Positions 1-9,441 of a DNA stretch of 64,000 nucleotides are shown here, piece after piece. Numbering within the stretch: position 1 is the stretch's first letter; each line of letters begins with the position of its first letter. Below the pieces are notes generated by a model that saw nothing but the letters and a program-made list of their open reading frames with translations, made no database searches and was not told the origin of the DNA. The position numbers and the translations under genes are program-made. Source of the DNA: Nocardiopsis eucommiae (lineage in GTDB: Bacteria > Actinomycetota > Actinomycetes > Streptosporangiales > Streptosporangiaceae); the NCBI GenBank assembly GCA_018388625.1, contig CP074402.1, forward strand, positions 4,402,001 to 4,466,000, written 5' to 3'.

Positions 1-260
1 TCGAGGGGCGGGGTGGGACGCCGTCACCAGCGTTCCGGCCCGGCCGGACGTGCACGTCGAGAGCGTCCTTCGCCGGGCGTGGTTTCCCCGATGCGGCACC
101 GCCACGACCACTCCGAGCCACCGTGACCAGGGACGTCGGGAACTCGGCCGGTTCCCCCGCCGACACCGGAGAACGCACTTCGTCCAAAGCATTGACGAAG
201 TGCCGCCGCGCTGGCAATGTACGCGGCATCTGCCAGGGGACGACCGAACGGAGACCCACC
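1..260. other. Left-edge sequence without a recognised gene
   Basis: No frame in this stretch gives a recognisable protein. One plus-strand frame is open from the window edge to a TGA at 122-124 and could be the tail of an upstream gene, but it has no family signature. The right half holds the probable promoter of the alpha-mannosidase gene. Confidence 0.4.
192..220 (+). promoter_or_regulatory. Probable promoter of the alpha-mannosidase gene
   Basis: TTGACG at 192-197 and CAATGT at 215-220 are separated by 17 bases, a fair match to a housekeeping -35/-10 pair. The mannosidase GTG follows 40 bases later, preceded by CGGAG. Inferred from spacing only. Confidence 0.4.
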
Positions 261-3200
261 GTGCACGACGACCGGCGGCTGACCGAGGCACGACTGGACC
301 GCGTCCTGAGGGAACGCGTATGGCCCGCGGTGTACACGACGTCGATCCCCCTGGAGGTGGCCCGCTGGGACGCGCCGGGGGGACCGGTCCCCGCGGAGGA
401 GGGCATCGGTGCGCCCCACGAACCCGCGCGGGTGGGCGACGCTTGGGGCCCGGCCTGGGGCACCACCTGGTTCCGGCTACGCGGCCGGGTCCCCGACGAC
501 TGGGCGGGACGGACCGTGGAGGCCGTCGTCGACCTCGGCTTCGACGACGCCATGCCCGGTTTCCAGTGCGAGGGGCTGGTCCACCTCCCGGACGGGACCG
601 TCGTCAAGGGCCTCAACCCGCGCAACGCGTGGATTCCGGTCGGCGCCCCCGTGAACGGGGGCGAGACCGTCGAGTTCCACGTGGAGGCCGCCGCCAACCC
701 GGTCATCCTCGGCGACCCCCGTTCCAGCGGACCGACCTGGGATCCGGGCGCGGCCCCGAGGACCGGCCCCTGTACCGGCTGGCCCGCGCCGACGTGGCCG
801 TCTTCGAGCGGGAGGTGTGGGAGCTCGCCCTGGACCTGGAGGTCGCGGACGGCCTCATGCGGGAACTCGACACGGGAGACCCGCGCCGCTGGGAGCTGCT
901 GCGGACCCTGGGCCGCACCCTGGACGCCCTCGACCTCCAGGACGTCCCCCGCACGGCGGAGCGAGCGCGGGAGGTGCTGGCCCCGGCGTTGCGCTCTCCC
1001 GCCGCCGCCAGTGCCCACCGGGTGTCGGCGGTGGGGCACGCGCACATCGACTCGGCCTGGCTCTGGCCGCTGCGCGAGACCGTCCGCAAGGTGGTGCGGA
1101 CCAGCGCGAACGTGGTGGCGCTGATGGACGACCACCCGGAGTTCGTCTTCGCGATGTCACAGGCCCAGCAGTGGGCCTGGCTCAAGGAGCACCGCCCGGA
1201 GGTGTTCTCACGCGTGGTGCGCGCCGCCGAGGCCGGACGCTTCGTGCCGGTCGGTGGCATGTGGGTGGAGTCCGACACCAACATGCCCGGTTCGGAGGCG
1301 CTGGCGCGCCAGTTCGTCTTCGGCAAGCGCTTCTTCCGCGAGGAACTGGGGGTGGACACCCAGGAGGTGTGGCTGCCGGACTCCTTCGGGTACTCGGCCG
1401 CCCTCCCCCAGCTCGTCCGTCTGTCCGGTTCGCGCTGGTTCCTCACCCAGAAGATCTCCTGGAGCCAGGTCAACCAGTTCCCCCACCACACCTTCTGGTG
1501 GGAGGGGTTGGACGGCACCCGCGTGTTCACCCACTTCCCTCCGGTGGACACCTACAACGCCGAGCTCACCGGGGCCGAGCTCGCGCACGCCGCACGCAAC
1601 TTCCGGGACAAGGGGAGCGCGTCGCGTTCCCTCGTACCCTTCGGCCACGGGGACGGGGGCGGTGGCCCCACCCGCGAGATGCTGGCCCGGGCGGCGCGCC
1701 TGCGCGACCTGGAGGGCTCGCCCACGGTGGAGATCGAGCACCCGGAGCGGTTCTTCGCCAAGGCGCACGAGGAGTACGCGGACGCCCCGGTGTGGTGGGG
1801 GAGCTCTACCTGGAGTTCCACCGGGGCACGTACACGAGCCAGACCGCGACCAAACAGGGCAACCGGCGCTCGGAGCACCTGCTGCGCGAGGCCGAGCTGT
1901 GGGCGGCGACCGCCACGGTGCGCGCGGGCGTCCCCTACCCCTACGAACGGATCGAGGAGGCCTGGCGGACGGTCCTGCTCAACCAGTTCCACGACATCCT
2001 GCCCGGCAGCTCCATCGCCTGGGTGCACCGCGAGGCGGCGGAGACCTACGCACGGGTCGCGGAGGAGCTCCGGGAGGTCATCGCGCGGGCCCAGGAGGCG
2101 CTGGCCGGTGACCACACCGGCCAGGCCTCGGCCGGTGTGGTCTTCAACCCGACCCCGCACGAGCGCGACGGCGTCCCCGCCCTGGGCGCCCTCCCCAGTG
2201 AGCGTGTGGGGGCCGGGAACCCCGACCACGCCGCCCTCGGCCCGGACCCGCGGACCCCGGGCGGGTTCGTTCTGGAGAACGCGCTCCTGACGGTCCGGGT
2301 GGACGAACGCGGCCTGGTCACCTCGATCCTGGACCGGGGCGGGGACCCGGAGGACCGGGAGGTGCTCGCCCCGGGCCAGCCGGGCAACCTGCTCCAGGTG
2401 CACCAGGACCTGCCCAACCAGTGGGACGCCTGGGACGTGGACGAGTTCTACCGCAACACCACCGTGGACCTCTCCGAGGCCGACTCCGTCACCCCCGAAC
2501 CGCCCGGTGAGGGCGCGGCCGCCCTGCGCGTGACCCGCTCCTTCGGGGACTCCTCGGTGGTCCAGGTGATCTCCCTGGCGCCGGGTGCGAGGCGACTGGA
2601 CGTGGAGACGGTGGTGGACTGGCACGAGCGGGAGAAGTTCCTCAAGGCCGCCTTCCCGCTGGACGTGCGCGCGCACGAGTCGTCGTCGGAGATCCAGTTC
2701 GGCCATGTCAGGCGTCCCGCGCACACCAACACCTCCTGGGACTCGGCCAGGTTCGAGATCTGCGCCCACCGCTGGGTGCACGTCGCGGAGCCCGGCTACG
2801 GGGTGGCGGTGCTCAACGACTCCACCTACGGGCACGACGTCACCCGGGACGTCCGGAGCGACGGCGGCACCACGACGACGGTCCGCCTGTCGCTGCTGCG
2901 CGCGCCGCGCTTCCCGGACCCCGACACCGACCAGGGAGAGCACCGGTTCCGGTACGCCCTAGCCCCGGGCGCGGAGATCGAGGACGCGGTCCGTGAGGGC
3001 TACCGGATCAACCTCCCGGTCCGGGAGGTACCCGGTGACGCCGTGGTGGCGCCCCTCGTGGCGGTGGACGACCCCGGTGTGGTGGTGGAGTCGGTCAAGC
3101 TCGCGGACGACCGCTCCGGCGACGTGGTGGTGCGCCTGTACGAGGCCCGTGGCGGTCGCGCGCGGGCAGCCGTGAGCACCGGCTTCCCGGCTTCGGGGGT

Positions 3201-3336
3201 GCGCGCCGTGAACCTTCTGGAGGAGGAGTACGAGGAGGCCCCGGACCTGCTCACGACCGCCGATTCGGACGGTTCCCTGCGGGTGTCGGCCGCGCTGCGG
3301 CCGTTCCAGATCCTGACCCTGCGCTTCGAGCGCTGA
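261..3336 (+). CDS. Alpha-mannosidase, glycoside hydrolase family 38 (two frame breaks)
   Basis: This is a cytoplasmic GH38 enzyme that releases mannose from alpha-mannosides. After repair it is about 1,025 residues, normal for the bacterial family. The zinc-site motif GHAHIDSAWLW lies near residue 260, the WVESDTNMPGSE segment carries the expected nucleophile Asp, and NQFHDILPGSSI follows near residue 575. The GTG at 261 follows CGGAG. The frame changes near 745-760 and at 1797-1802; one added base (a G at the GGGGG run at 1797) restores VWWGELYLEFHRG. The opposing sugar ABC genes and the ROK regulator suggest that imported mannosides are its substrate. Confidence 0.88.
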
Positions 3337-3345
3337 CCCGACCCC

Positions 3346-3379
3346 GGGGGCCGGGCTCGCCGTCCCGGGCCCGGCCCCC
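3346..3379. terminator. Bidirectional terminator hairpin
   Basis: An 11-base perfect inverted repeat (3346-3356 with 3369-3379, 12-base loop) sits between the convergent mannosidase and permease genes. There is no U tract, as is common in GC-rich actinomycetes. Confidence 0.7.
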
Positions 3380-3422
3380 GGCCTTCGACCCCCGCGCCCC
3401 CGCGCCCCCGGCGCCGACCCGG

Positions 3423-4340
3423 CTATCCCTTGACCGCGCCTCCCAGGGCGAACCGGCCGCCGAGCGCCCGCGAGACGACCATGTACAGCACGACGACGGG
3501 AACGGTGTAGAGCAGCGAGTACGCGGCGAGCTCGCCGTACCGCACGGATCCGTACTGACCGAAGAAGGTGAACACGCGGACCGCCGCCGGCATCTTGTCC
3601 GGGCTCGTGAGCAGGATGAACGGGACGAAGAAGTTGCCCCAGGTGGTGACGAGCGTGAAGATCGCGACCACCGCGAGCCCCGGGGCCAGCAGCGGGGCCA
3701 CCAGGTAGCGGATCGACTGCCAGGCCGAGGCCCCGTCCACCCAGGCGGCCTCCTCCAGGGCGAGGGGGATGCCGTCGATGAAGTTCTTGGTCAGCCAGAT
3801 CCCGAACGGCAGCGTGCTGGCGGCCAGGAACAGCGTCGTGGCGGTCAGCGAATTCAACAGGTTGGCCTGTACGAACATCCCGTAGACCGGAACCATGATG
3901 GCCGTGAGGGGCAGCCCGGTCGCGAACAGCACCGTGTACAGGAACGGCTTCCTGAACCGGAGGTTGTACCGGGAGAGCGGGTAGGCGGCCAGCATCGAGC
4001 ACACGGCGGTGATGAGCGCGGCTCCCCCGCAGGTCAGGATGCTGTTCCAGATCGGCAGGTAGACGACCTCCGGGGTCATGATCGCCGTGAAGTGGTCCAG
4101 TGTGAACCCCGAGGGCGGGCTGGCGCGCAGCGAGGGTTCGGGGTCCACCGAGGCGAACACCATCCACAGCATCGGCACCAGGAACAGCACCGCGAGCACG
4201 CCGAGGACGAGGTGGGCGAGGAACCCTCCGGCGGCCCGGCTCGGGGCGCTGACCACGGCGCGTTTCCGTCGGCCCGGGCTCCGGTGTCCCGGGTTCCGGT
4301 GCCGCCTCACGGAGCCGCCACGCTTCGGATCGTCACTCAC
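3423..4340 (-). CDS. Carbohydrate ABC transporter permease, MalG type
   Basis: Inner-membrane permease of a CUT1 sugar importer, 305 residues with about six hydrophobic helices. The cytoplasmic EAA loop reads EEAAWVDGASAWQSIRYLVAPLL, here split as EEAAWVDGASAW followed by the IRYLVAPLL segment, and would contact the ATPase. The GTG at 4340 overlaps the TGA of the upstream permease in a GTGA, so the two are translationally coupled. The N-terminal 30 residues are rich in Arg and Pro. No ATPase gene is present in the cluster; such importers in actinomycetes usually share an MsiK-type ATPase encoded elsewhere. Confidence 0.88.
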   Translation of the reverse strand: MSDDPKRGGSVRRHRNPGHRSPGRRKRAVVSAPSRAAGGFLAHLVLGVLAVLFLVPMLWMVFASVDPEPSLRASPPSGFTLDHFTAIMTPEVVYLPIWNSILTCGGAALITAVCSMLAAYPLSRYNLRFRKPFLYTVLFATGLPLTAIMVPVYGMFVQANLLNSLTATTLFLAASTLPFGIWLTKNFIDGIPLALEEAAWVDGASAWQSIRYLVAPLLAPGLAVVAIFTLVTTWGNFFVPFILLTSPDKMPAAVRVFTFFGQYGSVRYGELAAYSLLYTVPVVVLYMVVSRALGGRFALGGAVKG

Positions 4341-5230
4341 CGGCTCTCCTCCTTCCGGAGCATCCACACGTAGACGGTCGAGAACGCCCCGGCGACGACG
4401 AGCAGCGCCAACGCGATGGCGGTGCCGTATCCGAGGTCGCCCATGCGCAGGGCCTCCTGGTACATCAGCAGGGGAAGCGTGGTGCTCCGGGAACCCGGAC
4501 CACCGGAGGTCATCACGAAGATCAGGGTGAAGACCTGCACGGTCTGGAGCGTGATGAGCAGCAGGGTGGTGGCCAGGGTCCGCCGCAGGAGCGGGATCAC
4601 CACGTGCCACAGCACCTGGAAGGCGGAGGCGCCGTCCACCCGCGCCGCCTCCTTGAGGTCCTCGGGTACTTCGGAGAGCCCCGCCGAGTAGGTCATCATG
4701 GAGAAGGCGGTGCCCTTCCAGACGTTGGCCAGCACCACCGCCAGGAGCGGGGCCGCGAACAGCCAGTTCTGGGGACCGGAGCCGAACCAGCCCAGGACGG
4801 TGTTGAGGGTGCCCTCCCGTTCGAGGAACGCGTACCAGACGAACCCGGCCACGACCTCCGGAACCACCCACGCGCCCACCACGATCGCCCCCACGGTGGC
4901 ACGCACGGCTCCGTGGCGGTTCTGGAGCAGCAGGGCCAGGGCCAGGCCCAGCACCGTCTGTCCGAACACGCAGCCCACCAGGAAGACGACGGTGAGGACG
5001 GTGGCGGTCCGGAACCGGGGGTCGGACAGCAGTTGGGTGAAGTTGTCGAACCCCACGAACTCGGTCTGCGCGGCCTGGGCGCCGGTCAGGGCCGCGTTGG
5101 TGAGGGAGGCCCACACCGTCCACAGGATGGGCCCGGCGAAGAAGGCCAGGAGCAGGAACAGGGCCGGGGCCATCGGGACGGCCCACCGCGCCGCCCGGGC
5201 CAGGGGCCGGCGCGACCCGACGGTGGCCAC
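4337..5230 (-). CDS. Carbohydrate ABC transporter permease, MalF type
   Basis: Partner permease of the CUT1 importer, 297 residues. It has an N-terminal helix (ALFLLLAFFAGPILWTVWAS), five further membrane segments and the EAA loop LKEAARVDGASAFQVLWHVV. It starts with GTG three bases after the stop of the solute-binding gene. It forms a heterodimer with the downstream MalG-type protein. The mannosidase and ROK neighbours point to mannosides or mannose oligosaccharides as the substrate, which is inference. Confidence 0.88.
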   Translation of the reverse strand: MATVGSRRPLARAARWAVPMAPALFLLLAFFAGPILWTVWASLTNAALTGAQAAQTEFVGFDNFTQLLSDPRFRTATVLTVVFLVGCVFGQTVLGLALALLLQNRHGAVRATVGAIVVGAWVVPEVVAGFVWYAFLEREGTLNTVLGWFGSGPQNWLFAAPLLAVVLANVWKGTAFSMMTYSAGLSEVPEDLKEAARVDGASAFQVLWHVVIPLLRRTLATTLLLITLQTVQVFTLIFVMTSGGPGSRSTTLPLLMYQEALRMGDLGYGTAIALALLVVAGAFSTVYVWMLRKEESR

Positions 5231-5233
5231 CGC

Positions 5234-6595
5234 TCAGGAGCCCGTCGTGACGTTGTCGGGTCCGACGATGCCCTCCACCTCTTCGGCGTAGATCGTGGCG
5301 GCCTCCTCCGGGGTGGCCTGGCCGAGCATCACGCTCTCCATGGCCTCCTGGACGGCCAGTGAGATCCTGGGATACTCGCTGTAGGCGGGGCGGAAACCGG
5401 TGATGTCGACCAGCGCGGCGAACTCCTCGGCCTTCGGGGACTCCTCCAGGAAGGCGGGGTCCTCGGCGACGTCCGCGCGGACCGGGATCTGACCGCCCTC
5501 GATCGCGAACTTGACGCCGTTCTCCTGGTTGAGCGCGTACGTCATCACCTCCCAGGCGAGGTCGGGGTCGGTAGCGTTGGCACCCATGGAGAGCGCCCAG
5601 CCGCCGGACATGCTGGTGGCTCCGGCTCCCTGACCGTTCTGGGTGGGCATCGGGGCGAACTCCATGACCTCCTCCCACTCGGGCCAGGGCTGGTTGGCCT
5701 CCTCGATCCAGGACTGGGTGGCCCACGACCCCTCGAGGCTGATCGCCATCCCGCCGGAGGGGATCCGCTCCTCGTTGTTGACCGTGCCGACGTTGGCGTC
5801 CAGGGCGTCCTGGGGGTCGAGGGTGAGGTCCTCCTCGTAGAGGGTCCGGACGAACCCGAGGGCGTCGGTGAACCCGGTGCCGCCGGTGACCCACCGCTCC
5901 GACGCGTCGTCGAAGAGGGTGTCCTCGGTGCCGCTGAGCAGCATCTGGAAGCCCTGGAGGGAGGCCATCTCACCGGCGGGGGTGCCCGAGTAGACGTTGA
6001 GCGGGACCACGTCGTCCCCGAGTTCGGCCCGGACGGTACGGGCCGTGTCGAGGACGTCGTCCCAGGTGCTCGGAGCCCAGGGAGTGTCGATGCCGGCGCT
6101 TTCCAGCAGCTCGGTGTTGTACCAGAGGCCGCGCACGTCGGTGCCGAGCATCACTCCGTAGCGCTGGCCGTCCAGCGAGGTGACCGCCACCGCCTCCTGG
6201 TCGCTGTACTGGTCGCGTTCGTCCCAGGCGTCGAAGCGGTCGTCGAGCGGCATCAGGTACCCGGCGTCGGCGTCCTGGTTGATGGTGAACGTGTCCTGGT
6301 AGATCAGGTCCGGCGCCTCGCTGGGCGATCCGTTCATGAGGTTGACCTGGGTCTGGTAGTCCTCGGCCTGTGCCTCGATGGCGTTGAGTTCGACGGTGAC
6401 GCCGGGGTTGGCGTCCTCGAAGTCCTCCTTGACCTGGCGCATCAGCGAGTCCATCGCGATGAAGGTGCCGAACTTCTGGTAGACGACACGGACCGTGTCC
6501 TCGTCCCGGTCGGCGCCGGTCGAGCAGCCCGAGGCGACCAGCGCCAGGAGCGGGACGGCGACCGCCGCACGGATGTTCCGTCGGGTTCTCCTCAT
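5234..6595 (-). CDS. Sugar-binding lipoprotein of a CUT1 ABC importer
   Basis: Extracellular solute-binding protein of family 1, 453 residues. The signal peptide ends in the lipobox LVASGC, so Cys24 is probably lipid-anchored. The mature part has the two-lobed fold signature, with motifs such as DDVLDTARTV and a GGWALSMGANATDPDLAWEVM segment. It is the first gene of the three-gene importer operon. A promoter candidate lies upstream and the ROK regulator gene diverges from it, so ROK control is likely. Substrate not shown by sequence; mannosides inferred. Confidence 0.87.
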   Translation of the reverse strand: MRRTRRNIRAAVAVPLLALVASGCSTGADRDEDTVRVVYQKFGTFIAMDSLMRQVKEDFEDANPGVTVELNAIEAQAEDYQTQVNLMNGSPSEAPDLIYQDTFTINQDADAGYLMPLDDRFDAWDERDQYSDQEAVAVTSLDGQRYGVMLGTDVRGLWYNTELLESAGIDTPWAPSTWDDVLDTARTVRAELGDDVVPLNVYSGTPAGEMASLQGFQMLLSGTEDTLFDDASERWVTGGTGFTDALGFVRTLYEEDLTLDPQDALDANVGTVNNEERIPSGGMAISLEGSWATQSWIEEANQPWPEWEEVMEFAPMPTQNGQGAGATSMSGGWALSMGANATDPDLAWEVMTYALNQENGVKFAIEGGQIPVRADVAEDPAFLEESPKAEEFAALVDITGFRPAYSEYPRISLAVQEAMESVMLGQATPEEAATIYAEEVEGIVGPDNVTTGS

Positions 6596-6662
6596 CGTGG
6601 CCCCTCACGCAGAAAGTGGGGTGCCGGGCACCCGGAGCCCCCGGCACGTGACTCACATCACT

Positions 6663-6691
6663 TGCTTACTAAAAACCTTGGATAAAGACAA
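6663..6691 (-). promoter_or_regulatory. Probable promoter of the sugar importer operon
   Basis: On the minus strand TTGTCT (6691-6686) and TAAGCA (6668-6663) are 17 bases apart. They lie in an AT-rich island between the divergent binding-protein and ROK genes. This island is the likeliest place for a ROK operator, but no convincing palindrome was seen. Confidence 0.45.
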
Positions 6692-6770
6692 TGGGTGAAG
6701 TGGGCCCTTCCGGGGCGGTTACCCTCGGGTGGTCAGTCAGCGGGCCCGATCGGGCGGAGGGAATCGGCGT

Positions 6771-7979
6771 ATGCGCACAAGCACCAACCTGCTGTGGCTG
6801 GGCGGGCTCAACCAGAGCAGGGTGCTCGACGCCGTGCGCCGCTCCGACGGGATCAGCCGGGTGGAACTGGCCGAGCAGACCGGCCTGACCGCCCAGACCG
6901 TCTCCAACATCGTGCGCAGGCTCCTGGAGGACGGGCTGGTCCTGGAGGACGGCCGCGCCACGTCGCGCGGCGGCAAACCGGCGACGGTGCTCCGCCTCAA
7001 CGCGGGCGCCTACTACGCGGTCGGGATGCACATCGACCCGGCCTCCACCACGCTGGTCGTCACGGACCTGGCCGGGCGGGTGGTGGCGCGGCGCCGTCGG
7101 CGCACCCCCACGTCGCAGGGGCCGCAGAGGGTGATCGACGCCCTCAGCAGGTCGGTCCGGGCCATCGTGGCGGAGGCGGACGTCCCCGACCGCATCCTCG
7201 GGCTCGGGGTGGCCACCCCCGGCCCGCTCGACACCGAGGGTGGCGCCGTGACCCCGCCGCACCTGCCCGGCTGGAGATCGGTGCCGCTGCGGGAGGCCCT
7301 CGCGGAGGGCACCGGGCTGAAGGTGGTCCTCGACAACGACGCCACGGCCGCCACCATCGGCGAGCGGTGGTCCGGCGGGGAAGAGCGCTCCTCGGACATG
7401 GCCTTCGTCTACGTGGGGACCGGGGTGGGCGGCGGGCTCGTCCTGGACGGACGGGTCTACCGGGGCACCACCCTGAACGCCGCCGAGATCGGCCACGTGA
7501 CGGTGGACCCGCGCGGCCCGGAGTGCCCGTGCGGGAACCGGGGATGCCTGGAGACCTACGTCGCGCCGCACGCTGTCGCCTCGGACGCGGCCAGGCGCCG
7601 GGGAGAGGCCCCGGCGGACTTCGAACGCGGGCAGGCCCGAACGGTCGCGGCGTACCGCAGGGTGTGCCGTGAGGCGCACGCCGGTGACACCGTGGCCCTG
7701 GAGGTGGTCTCCGCCGCCGGACGCCGCCTCGGGCAGGCGGCGACCACCCTGCTCAACCTGGTCGACGTGCCGTTGGTGGTGCTCGGCGGCTGGGGCATGT
7801 CACACGTCGGGGACCTGTACGGCACCGCCCTGCTCGACGCGGTCTCCGAGCGCTCCATCGCCCGCTCCATGCGGCGGGTGCGGGTGGAGACGTCGAGCAT
7901 CGGCGAGGACGTCGGCGCGATCGGCGCGGCCGCGCTGGTGCTGCACGCGGCGTACGCGCCCGAGGTCACCAGCGTGTGA
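6771..7979 (+). CDS. ROK-family transcriptional regulator
   Basis: Sugar-responsive repressor, 402 residues. An N-terminal winged helix (SRVELAEQTGLTAQTVSNIV, about residues 25-45) precedes a ROK sugar-kinase-like domain with the phosphate loop VGTGVGGGLV. The zinc-binding segment CPCGNRGCLETY is intact. The start at 6771 was chosen over an upstream in-frame codon because GGAGGG lies about ten bases before it. It diverges from the importer operon and probably represses it until a mannoside-derived sugar is bound. Confidence 0.87.
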   Translation: MRTSTNLLWLGGLNQSRVLDAVRRSDGISRVELAEQTGLTAQTVSNIVRRLLEDGLVLEDGRATSRGGKPATVLRLNAGAYYAVGMHIDPASTTLVVTDLAGRVVARRRRRTPTSQGPQRVIDALSRSVRAIVAEADVPDRILGLGVATPGPLDTEGGAVTPPHLPGWRSVPLREALAEGTGLKVVLDNDATAATIGERWSGGEERSSDMAFVYVGTGVGGGLVLDGRVYRGTTLNAAEIGHVTVDPRGPECPCGNRGCLETYVAPHAVASDAARRRGEAPADFERGQARTVAAYRRVCREAHAGDTVALEVVSAAGRRLGQAATTLLNLVDVPLVVLGGWGMSHVGDLYGTALLDAVSERSIARSMRRVRVETSSIGEDVGAIGAAALVLHAAYAPEVTSV

Positions 7980-7992
7980 GCGGGAGGGCGGG

Positions 7993-8565
7993 TCAGTCCT
8001 CGCGCAGGGCGTGACCGAGGATCTCGGCCACGCGGGCCTCGGTGAGGTCCTCGTCCCCGAGCAGGATCCTGGCGCACAGGCCGTCGGCGGTGGCGGCGAA
8101 GCGGCGGACCGTCAGTTCGTCGACACCCTGTTCCCGGGCCACCTCCGACACCGCCTCGCGCCATCGCCGCGCCACCGGCCGCAGGGCCGGGCGACGGGCG
8201 GCCAGCAGGTTGAGTTCGCGTTCGGCCAGGGCGCGGGCACGGCCCTCACCTCCCGCGCCGGAGATCACCCGGGCCAGTCCCGCGACGGCCCGCACGGCGT
8301 CCTGGCCGGGCTCCTGGAGGGCCGTGAGCTGGTCGATGTAGGCGTCCGAGGCGGCGGTCAGCGCGGCGACCAACAGGTCGTCCATGGTCTTGAAGTAGTA
8401 GACGGCGGAGCTGGCCGGGACGTCGGCCTCCCGAGCGACCGCCCGGTGGGTGACCCCGGCGACACCGTCGCGTTCCACGACCCGGAGCGTCGCGGCGATG
8501 ATCTCCTCCCGCCTGCGCTCGCCCCGGGCCCGTCGTCCGTCGACCCGCTCCGTCGTGCCGCTCAC
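7993..8565 (-). CDS. TetR-family regulator of the adjacent SMR pair
   Basis: 190-residue repressor. The N-terminal helix-turn-helix (GVTHRAVAREADVPASSAVYYF) ends in the TetR-typical YYF; the C-terminal ligand domain is variable. It starts with GTG behind GGAGGAGATC. Immediately downstream of SMR genes in the same orientation, and the two 20-base palindromes between the SMR genes are of TetR type, so it probably represses both transporters and itself. Its stop is 13 bases from the convergent ROK stop. Confidence 0.85.
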   Translation of the reverse strand: MSGTTERVDGRRARGERRREEIIAATLRVVERDGVAGVTHRAVAREADVPASSAVYYFKTMDDLLVAALTAASDAYIDQLTALQEPGQDAVRAVAGLARVISGAGGEGRARALAERELNLLAARRPALRPVARRWREAVSEVAREQGVDELTVRRFAATADGLCARILLGDEDLTEARVAEILGHALRED

Positions 8566-8608
8566 GATCTCCTCCGTCAGTGCTCTGGCGGCGACGATAC
8601 CAGCGGGT

Positions 8609-8974
8609 TCAGGCCTCGCTGTACTCCCCGGGGACCTCGGACGCCACGCTCGTGCGGGCCCGGCCGAGTTCCAGGGCGAGGGCTCCCGTCATCACGAGCA
8701 CCAGCCCGCCGACCTGCACCATGGTGAGTTCGTCACCGAGCAGCACCAGACCGATGACCGCGACGATCGCCACCCCCGAGGACGTCCACAGTCCGTAGGC
8801 GACGCCCACGGCCATGCCCCGCTTGAGGGCGAGCGCGAGCATGAAGTAGGCGACCAGCACGGCCGGGACGGCCACCAGGACCGCGACAGGGCGGGTGAAT
8901 CCCTCGGAGAGCCCGGTGGCGGTGGCGCCGACCATCTCGGTCAGGAGTGCGGCCGCCAGGAAGAGCCAGGCCAT
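8609..8974 (-). CDS. Small multidrug resistance (SMR) efflux subunit
   Basis: 121-residue four-helix proton antiporter subunit of the QacE/EmrE type. Helix 1 carries the essential acidic residue in LLTEMVGATATGLSEGFT (Glu near residue 13). GVAYGLWTSSGV is the helix-3 signature. The start at 8974 follows GAGGGGAACGAAC; an upstream in-frame ATG lacks a ribosome site. It diverges from a second SMR gene; such paired genes usually form antiparallel heterodimers exporting cationic compounds or guanidinium-like ions. Transcribed with the TetR gene. Confidence 0.87.
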   Translation of the reverse strand: MAWLFLAAALLTEMVGATATGLSEGFTRPVAVLVAVPAVLVAYFMLALALKRGMAVGVAYGLWTSSGVAIVAVIGLVLLGDELTMVQVGGLVLVMTGALALELGRARTSVASEVPGEYSEA

Positions 8975-9018
8975 GTTCGTTCCCCTCGTTCGGTCGGCCA
9001 CGCCTCACGCGACCAACT

Positions 9019-9038
9019 ACTTGAACTATCGTTCAGAT
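9019..9038. promoter_or_regulatory. TetR operator 1
   Basis: ACTTGAAC-TATC-GTTCAGAT: eight-base arms of which six positions pair. It is the imperfect copy of the second site 45 bases away, on the same face of the helix. Its TTGAAC could serve as the -35 element of the plus-strand SMR promoter. Confidence 0.75.
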
Positions 9039-9052
9039 AGGTGTGTACTCTG

Positions 9053-9081
9053 ATGCTAGATCTACTTGAACCATCGTTCAA
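9053..9081 (-). promoter_or_regulatory. Promoter of the minus-strand SMR-TetR operon
   Basis: TTGAAC (9081-9076) and TAGCAT (9058-9053) on the minus strand are 17 bases apart. The -35 lies inside operator 2, so bound repressor would block polymerase. Confidence 0.55.
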
Positions 9082-9083
9082 GT
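9064..9083. promoter_or_regulatory. TetR operator 2
   Basis: ACTTGAAC-CATC-GTTCAAGT is a perfect eight-base dyad with a four-base centre. It matches operator 1 in 17 of 20 positions. Confidence 0.8.
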
Positions 9084-9112
9084 TTTTGAGTCGGAGCACC
9101 CCAGGAGAACCC

Positions 9113-9436
9113 GTGTCCCTCGCCTATCTCTTCCTCGCCGGAACGATCGCCCTGGAGGTCGTGGGCGCGATCGCCAGCCGCTACTCGGACGGCTTCACCC
9201 GCCCCGCACCCACCGCGGTCACCGTGGTCACCATCGTCGGCGCCTACTACCTGTTCGCCCTCGCCCTGGAAGAAGGGCTCGGACTGGGCGTGGCCTACGC
9301 CGTGTGGGCTGCGGTGGGCATCGTGGCCGTCACCCTCATCGGGGTGTATGCGCTGCGGGACCGGATCACCCGCGTCCAGGTCGCCGGGGTCGTGATGACC
9401 GTCGCCGGGGTCCTGGCGCTCGAACTCGGCGGGTGA
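9113..9436 (+). CDS. Second SMR efflux subunit
   Basis: 107 residues, four transmembrane helices. Helix 1 has the conserved acidic site (TIALEVVGAIASRYSDGFT) and helix 3 reads GVAYAVWAAVGIVAV. The GTG at 9113 was chosen because AGGAG precedes it by five bases and the family start aligns there; the longer frame upstream would cover the operators. It probably pairs with the divergent SMR protein in a heterodimer under the same TetR regulator. Confidence 0.86.
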   Translation: MSLAYLFLAGTIALEVVGAIASRYSDGFTRPAPTAVTVVTIVGAYYLFALALEEGLGLGVAYAVWAAVGIVAVTLIGVYALRDRITRVQVAGVVMTVAGVLALELGG

Positions 9437-9441
9437 CGGAC

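Noticed and set aside
1797..1802. Programmed ribosomal frameshifting or true pseudogenisation as explanations for the frame breaks
   Set aside because: The breaks occur in over twenty unrelated genes, always as an apparent lost G/C in a run, without slippery-site structure, extra stops or larger deletions. Assembly error is simpler.
1208..2943. Long minus-strand frames opposite the mannosidase gene
   Set aside because: They mirror the real gene's codon bias and have no family signature or ribosome site. Similar shadows elsewhere were dropped for the same reason.
8975..9112. Guanidine-type riboswitch upstream of the SMR genes
   Set aside because: No conserved riboswitch core was visible. The TetR-type twin palindromes account for regulation.
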